From Rhodocaloribacter sp964552015 (GTDB taxonomy: Bacteria > Bacteroidota > Rhodothermia > Rhodothermales > ISCAR-4553): 64,000 nt of DNA. Below are positions 60,519 to 64,000 of the stretch, piece by piece. The translations under genes and the position numbers were made by a program. Location: positions 20,440 to 84,439 of the forward strand of contig CAZKFR010000007.1 in the NCBI GenBank assembly GCA_964552015.1, written 5' to 3'. Every line of letters starts with the position of its first letter. Position 1 is the stretch's first letter. Under the pieces are notes generated by a model. The model was not told the DNA's origin. It made no database searches and was given only the letters and a program-made list of their open reading frames with translations.

Positions 60519-61853
60519 ATGCCCAGGTCTCGCCCGATCCCGCTCGTTCTCGCCCTGCTGATCCTGCTCGCACCGGCCATCCTGCCCGCTTCCGGACAAC
60601 CTGCCGCCACGTTGCAGGCGGCGCGCCTGGCCCTGGCCGACGGCGCCTACGAAGCGGCCGTGGACACGCTGGAGGCCGCCGCGGCCCGCGCCCCGCTCTC
60701 CCCGGAAGGCTACCGCCTGCTGGGGCTGGCCCATGAACAGCTCCTGCGCTACGACCGGGCCGTGGAGGCCCTTCGCCAGGCCGACACGACGCAGGCCCGC
60801 GTGCTGGCGGCGCTGGGACGCAACCTGAACCGCCTCGGCCAGTCCCGTGCGGCGCTTGCGGCCTACCGGCGCGCCTATGCCCGGGACACGACCGACCGCG
60901 GCATCGCCGGCAACCTGGCCGCCCTGCTGGTTGAGGCGGGACGGCTTCAGGAGGCACGTCGTCTCTACCGCCAGCTGCTCGCCCGCGACCCCGAGAATGC
61001 CATGCTGCACGCCCGCCTGGCCGGCCTCTACCGTTCGCTCGACTCCACCGATCAGGCCATCATCCACTACGAGCGGGCCCGGCGGCTCCAGCCCCGGAGC
61101 CTGCCCGTCTGGCTCGGCCTTCTGCAGGTCTACGTCGCCACCGAACACCTGGAATCCGCCCGCCGCGTGGCCGACGCCGCCGTGGAGGCCCTGCCCGAAG
61201 AGCCGATCCTCTGGCAACGCCGGGGCGAGGTGGCCCTCCAGCGCGAGGAGTACCCCATCGCCCAGGCCTCCTTCGAGCAGGCCGTGGCCCTGGGCGACAC
61301 CTCGGCCCTCACGCTCCGCAACCTGGGGGCTGTTCACTACCTGCGTAACCACCTCCCCGAGGCCGACTCCCTCCTCAGCCGCGCCTTCACCGCCGACAGC
61401 CTCGACGGCATGACGGCCTTCTACCTGGGAACGGTCAAGCTATACCGGCAGGATTACGACGGTGCCCTGCATTTCCTCCAGCGGGCTGCCGACCTGCTCG
61501 GCCGCACCACCCTGGCCGACGTCTACGCCCAGCTCGCCGCCACCTACGACCAGATGGACCGCGACGATGCGGCCATACGTGCGTATCGCCTGGTGAACGC
61601 CCTGGCCCCCGAGCGCCCTGAAGTGCTGTTCCACCTGGCCGCCCTCTACGACGCCTACTACGCCGACCCCACGACGGCCCTCCGCCAGTACGAGGCCTTC
61701 CTCGAACGCGTCCAGCCCGGCGCCCTGCCGCAGATGGAACACTACGCCCGGCAACGGCTGACCGAGATCCGCGAGCGTCTTTTCTTCGAGCAGGGCCGTA
61801 CCCCGCCCCCACCGCCCGCCGCCGGCGACACCTCCGGAACGGGAGGACGCTAA
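60519..61853 (+). CDS. Secreted TPR-repeat protein
   Basis: The 444-residue protein starts at 60519 with a signal peptide (VLALLILLAPAILPASG). It then consists of about nine TPR repeats, such as YRLLGLAHEQLLRYDRAVEAL and LARLYRSLDSTDQAIIHYERA-like units. It has no enzymatic domain. It is a probable periplasmic scaffold. The stop codon (TAA at 61851) runs straight into the A tract of the shared terminator. Confidence 0.82.
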   Translation: MPRSRPIPLVLALLILLAPAILPASGQPAATLQAARLALADGAYEAAVDTLEAAAARAPLSPEGYRLLGLAHEQLLRYDRAVEALRQADTTQARVLAALGRNLNRLGQSRAALAAYRRAYARDTTDRGIAGNLAALLVEAGRLQEARRLYRQLLARDPENAMLHARLAGLYRSLDSTDQAIIHYERARRLQPRSLPVWLGLLQVYVATEHLESARRVADAAVEALPEEPILWQRRGEVALQREEYPIAQASFEQAVALGDTSALTLRNLGAVHYLRNHLPEADSLLSRAFTADSLDGMTAFYLGTVKLYRQDYDGALHFLQRAADLLGRTTLADVYAQLAATYDQMDRDDAAIRAYRLVNALAPERPEVLFHLAALYDAYYADPTTALRQYEAFLERVQPGALPQMEHYARQRLTEIRERLFFEQGRTPPPPPAAGDTSGTGGR

Positions 61854-61888
61854 AAAAAGCGCGGCGCCCGGGGAGGGACGCCGCGCTT
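61852..61888 (-). terminator. Strong terminator at the end of the acyl-CoA dehydrogenase gene
   Basis: A perfect 10-bp stem AAGCGCGGCG/CGCCGCGCTT (61857-61866 and 61879-61888) with a 12-base loop is followed on the minus strand by a run of seven T (61852-61858 as A on plus). It ends the gene at 61910. It may also stop the convergent TPR gene, but without a T tract there. Confidence 0.85.
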
Positions 61889-61909
61889 CCGGTTGCTCAG
61901 ACGGCAGGC

Positions 61910-63967
61910 TCACTTTTCCGAAGCCGCCTTCTTCTTGGCACCACCGTTCTGCTTGGCTTCGACGTCGGCCGAGACAGCGTGCCCGTCGCCGCCGGCTTCC
62001 ACGTAGCGGTCGCCGGGGAACTGCTTGATGTGCTCCTTCTGCACCGGCTTGCCCGTCCCCTTGGCCACGGGCGAGGCTTCGTGGATGTAGAAGTCGCTGT
62101 TGGGCAGCGTGTCGTTGTGCCGGCGGGCCGCGGCGGCCGCCTTGCGCATGCTCTCGTCGGCGTTGTGCCGCAGTTCGTGGAAGTTGTGGAGAATCTCCAG
62201 TTCGAACAGGTCGAACGCATGCTCGAAGGCCGTCCGGTCGCGGTCGAACTCGACGCCGTGGGCGCCGGAGCGGAGCAGGTCATCCATCCGCGAGAGCGAC
62301 GAGGTCAGTGCGAAGAGCAGCATGGCGCTGTTGGCCAGGCGCGCCTGTACGGCCTGCCGCGTCACGATCTCCTCGCGGTGCCACTTGCTGGCCATCTTGA
62401 AGAAGTGCGCGTGCTGCTGCACGAGCCGGGCCAGCCGGTCGGCATAGGGCTGGAGCGACGGATGCACGCCGGCCACCACCGGCGCGGGCGGCTTGACCCC
62501 CAGGAACAGTTCCATACCGAGCGGGATGGCCCGCTTCAGCAGGGCCAGGTTGAGCGCGTTGCCGAGGATACGGTTCAGGTTCTGCGCCAGCGACTCCTCA
62601 CGATCCCAGCCGAGTGCTTCCTGAATGCCCAGCATCTGCTCGGCGAGCTGCTTACCGCCGTAGCCGAAAATGAACGGCTGCATGACCTCGTTCGAGCCTT
62701 CGACGATCCGGTGGATGCGGTTGTCGCGCCAGATGCGCTCCAGCTCGTTCTCCGTCATGTACCCTTCGCCGCCCATGATCTGCAGGGCGTCGTCGATGAC
62801 GCGCCAGCCCATCTCGGAGCAGAAGACCTTGGTGATGGCCGTCTCCACCATGATGTCCTTGTCGTGCCGGTCGAGCATGCCGGTGGTCATGTAGAGCATG
62901 GCATCCATGGCGAAGTTGTAGGCGGCCATGCGGGCGATGCGCTGCTGCACGAGCTCGAACTCGGCCAGCGGGCGGTTGAACTGGTAGCGGGTCTGCACCC
63001 ACTTGATGGCCTGGTCCATGGCCTGCCGCGCACCGCCATAGACACCGGCCGAGAGGGTGCACCGGCCATAGTTGAGGCAGGTGAGCGCCACATTGAGCCC
63101 CTTGCCCTCCTTGTGGAGCAGGTTCTCCTTGGGCACCTTCACGTTGGTGAAGCGGATGCGGGCCTGCCACGTGCCCCGGATGCCACACTTGCTCCGGTTT
63201 TTCTCGAAGACGTCCACGCCCTCCATGTCCGGCGTGACGATGACAGCCGTCACCTTGTCCTCCACCTTGCCCGTCCGGGGGTTCTTGATGCGGTGCTTGG
63301 CCATCACCGTGAAGACACCGGCCAGCGCCCCGCTGGTCGACCACTTCTTCTCCCCGTTGAGGATGTAATACTTACCGTCTTCGCTCTCCTCGATGCGGGT
63401 CTGCTGACCGGCCGCGTCGCTGCCCACATTGGGCTCGGAGAGGCAGAAGGCCGAGAGGTACTCGCGGGCCACCTTCGGCAGGTATTTCTTCTTCTGCTCC
63501 TCGGTGCCGAAGAGCATGATGGCCTTGCAGCCGATGGACTGGTGCGCCGAAACCACGACGGCCGTGGAGCCGCAATACCGACCGATCAGGGCCAGCACGC
63601 GGTTGTAGCTGGTCACGCCCAGACCGAGCCCCCCGTATTCCTCCGGAATGGTCATCCCCATCACGCCGATCTCGAAGAGCCGCCGGATGGCCCAGTCCGG
63701 GATGTACTGCTCCTGGTCGATCTCGATGGAGGGGTGCTCATTCTTCAGATACTCCTCCAGCTCGGCCAGCAGCCGGTCGGCCTTCTCGCGCTCGGCCTTC
63801 GTCTCGCGGGGGTACGGAAAGACCAGATCGTCGCGGAAGCGCCCCCAGAAAAGGTTCTTCACGAAGCCCATCTCGTTGGGCTCCGGCCCCATCATTACTT
63901 CGATGTCCCGGATCATCTTCTGATCCGCTTCGGACACCTTCTTCAGTTTCAGGTTGCCAATTGCCAT
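61910..63967 (-). CDS. Acyl-CoA dehydrogenase, long VLCAD/ACAD9-like
   Basis: The 685-residue flavoprotein has an N-terminal extension, then the ACAD domains: EEYGGLGLGVTSYNRVL, FCLSEPNVGSDAAGQQTRI (FAD site), and IRGTWQARIRFTNVKVPKEN. The catalytic Glu is in RIVEGSNEVMQPF. A C-terminal extra domain of about 200 residues (from about 480) has helical pattern as in VLCAD. It oxidises acyl-CoA to enoyl-CoA and gives electrons to ETF. It is the first beta-oxidation step and complements the paa genes 40 kb away. Confidence 0.93.
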   Translation of the reverse strand: MAIGNLKLKKVSEADQKMIRDIEVMMGPEPNEMGFVKNLFWGRFRDDLVFPYPRETKAEREKADRLLAELEEYLKNEHPSIEIDQEQYIPDWAIRRLFEIGVMGMTIPEEYGGLGLGVTSYNRVLALIGRYCGSTAVVVSAHQSIGCKAIMLFGTEEQKKKYLPKVAREYLSAFCLSEPNVGSDAAGQQTRIEESEDGKYYILNGEKKWSTSGALAGVFTVMAKHRIKNPRTGKVEDKVTAVIVTPDMEGVDVFEKNRSKCGIRGTWQARIRFTNVKVPKENLLHKEGKGLNVALTCLNYGRCTLSAGVYGGARQAMDQAIKWVQTRYQFNRPLAEFELVQQRIARMAAYNFAMDAMLYMTTGMLDRHDKDIMVETAITKVFCSEMGWRVIDDALQIMGGEGYMTENELERIWRDNRIHRIVEGSNEVMQPFIFGYGGKQLAEQMLGIQEALGWDREESLAQNLNRILGNALNLALLKRAIPLGMELFLGVKPPAPVVAGVHPSLQPYADRLARLVQQHAHFFKMASKWHREEIVTRQAVQARLANSAMLLFALTSSLSRMDDLLRSGAHGVEFDRDRTAFEHAFDLFELEILHNFHELRHNADESMRKAAAAARRHNDTLPNSDFYIHEASPVAKGTGKPVQKEHIKQFPGDRYVEAGGDGHAVSADVEAKQNGGAKKKAASEK

Positions 63968-64000
63968 AGGATGCCTCGTTGTGTTTATGTGGAAAACGGA

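Overview
The window is a 64 kb piece of a draft, scaffolded, GC-rich bacterial chromosome, probably from the Rhodothermota/Bacteroidota side of the tree (a Rhodothermus- or Salinibacter-like organism). The clues are a tiny bTHX ribosomal protein gene, an outer-membrane cluster with BamA and two OmpH/Skp-type chaperones, a fused alpha/beta 2-oxoacid dehydrogenase E1, and a SUF operon as the Fe-S machinery in view. Four runs of exactly 100 N are scaffold joins. One of them is flanked by the same 55 bp on both sides and is almost certainly spurious. I saw no rRNA, tRNA, transposon or prophage genes.

Layout. 1-6 kb: a hydantoinase/oxoprolinase cut by the window edge, a methyltransferase, LexA with a likely autoregulated promoter, RecO, and three small genes (ComEA-like HhH, PAS-only, SdpI-like). 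6-22 kb: a phenylacetate degradation island. On the minus strand are paaZ, paaY, paaJ, paaH and paaG; on the plus strand are paaF, a fused branched-chain-type E1, an E2, and a 560-residue Rossmann protein I cannot name; then paaA-B-C-D on the minus strand. PaaE (reductase) and PaaK (ligase) are not in the window. 21.7-31 kb: surE, panB, and an envelope-biogenesis block (dxr, rseP, uppS, bamA, two ompH genes). 31-43 kb: a TPR lipid/periplasmic-type protein, a secreted protein of unknown function, a thioesterase, a small barrel-like protein, an RmlD-like reductase, serS, a B12-type radical SAM protein, ogt, ggt and bTHX. 43-51 kb: a universal stress protein, a lipoprotein, an A-type Fe-S carrier, then sufB-C-D-S-E-T. 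51-64 kb: an unusual AAA+ regulator lacking the sigma-54 contact loop, VOC, a secreted EEP hydrolase, a TPM/YgcG protein, HDOD, gyrA, a TPR protein and a long acyl-CoA dehydrogenase.

How it fits together. The paa genes form a ring-epoxidation and beta-oxidation route from phenylacetyl-CoA to acetyl-CoA and succinyl-CoA; the E1/E2 pair and the acyl-CoA dehydrogenase add branched-chain and fatty acyl-CoA oxidation. The SUF operon can supply Fe-S clusters to the radical SAM protein.

The most unusual signals are not genes. Several intergenic spacers hold exactly phased 7-bp tandem repeats of different sequence families directly in front of start codons, often ending in a shared leader motif. There are also a 29-32-29 bp repeat-spacer-repeat unit, an orphan promoter-hairpin-terminator unit that may encode a small RNA, a perfect 16-bp palindrome before sufB, and a 10-bp extended -10 element found three times.
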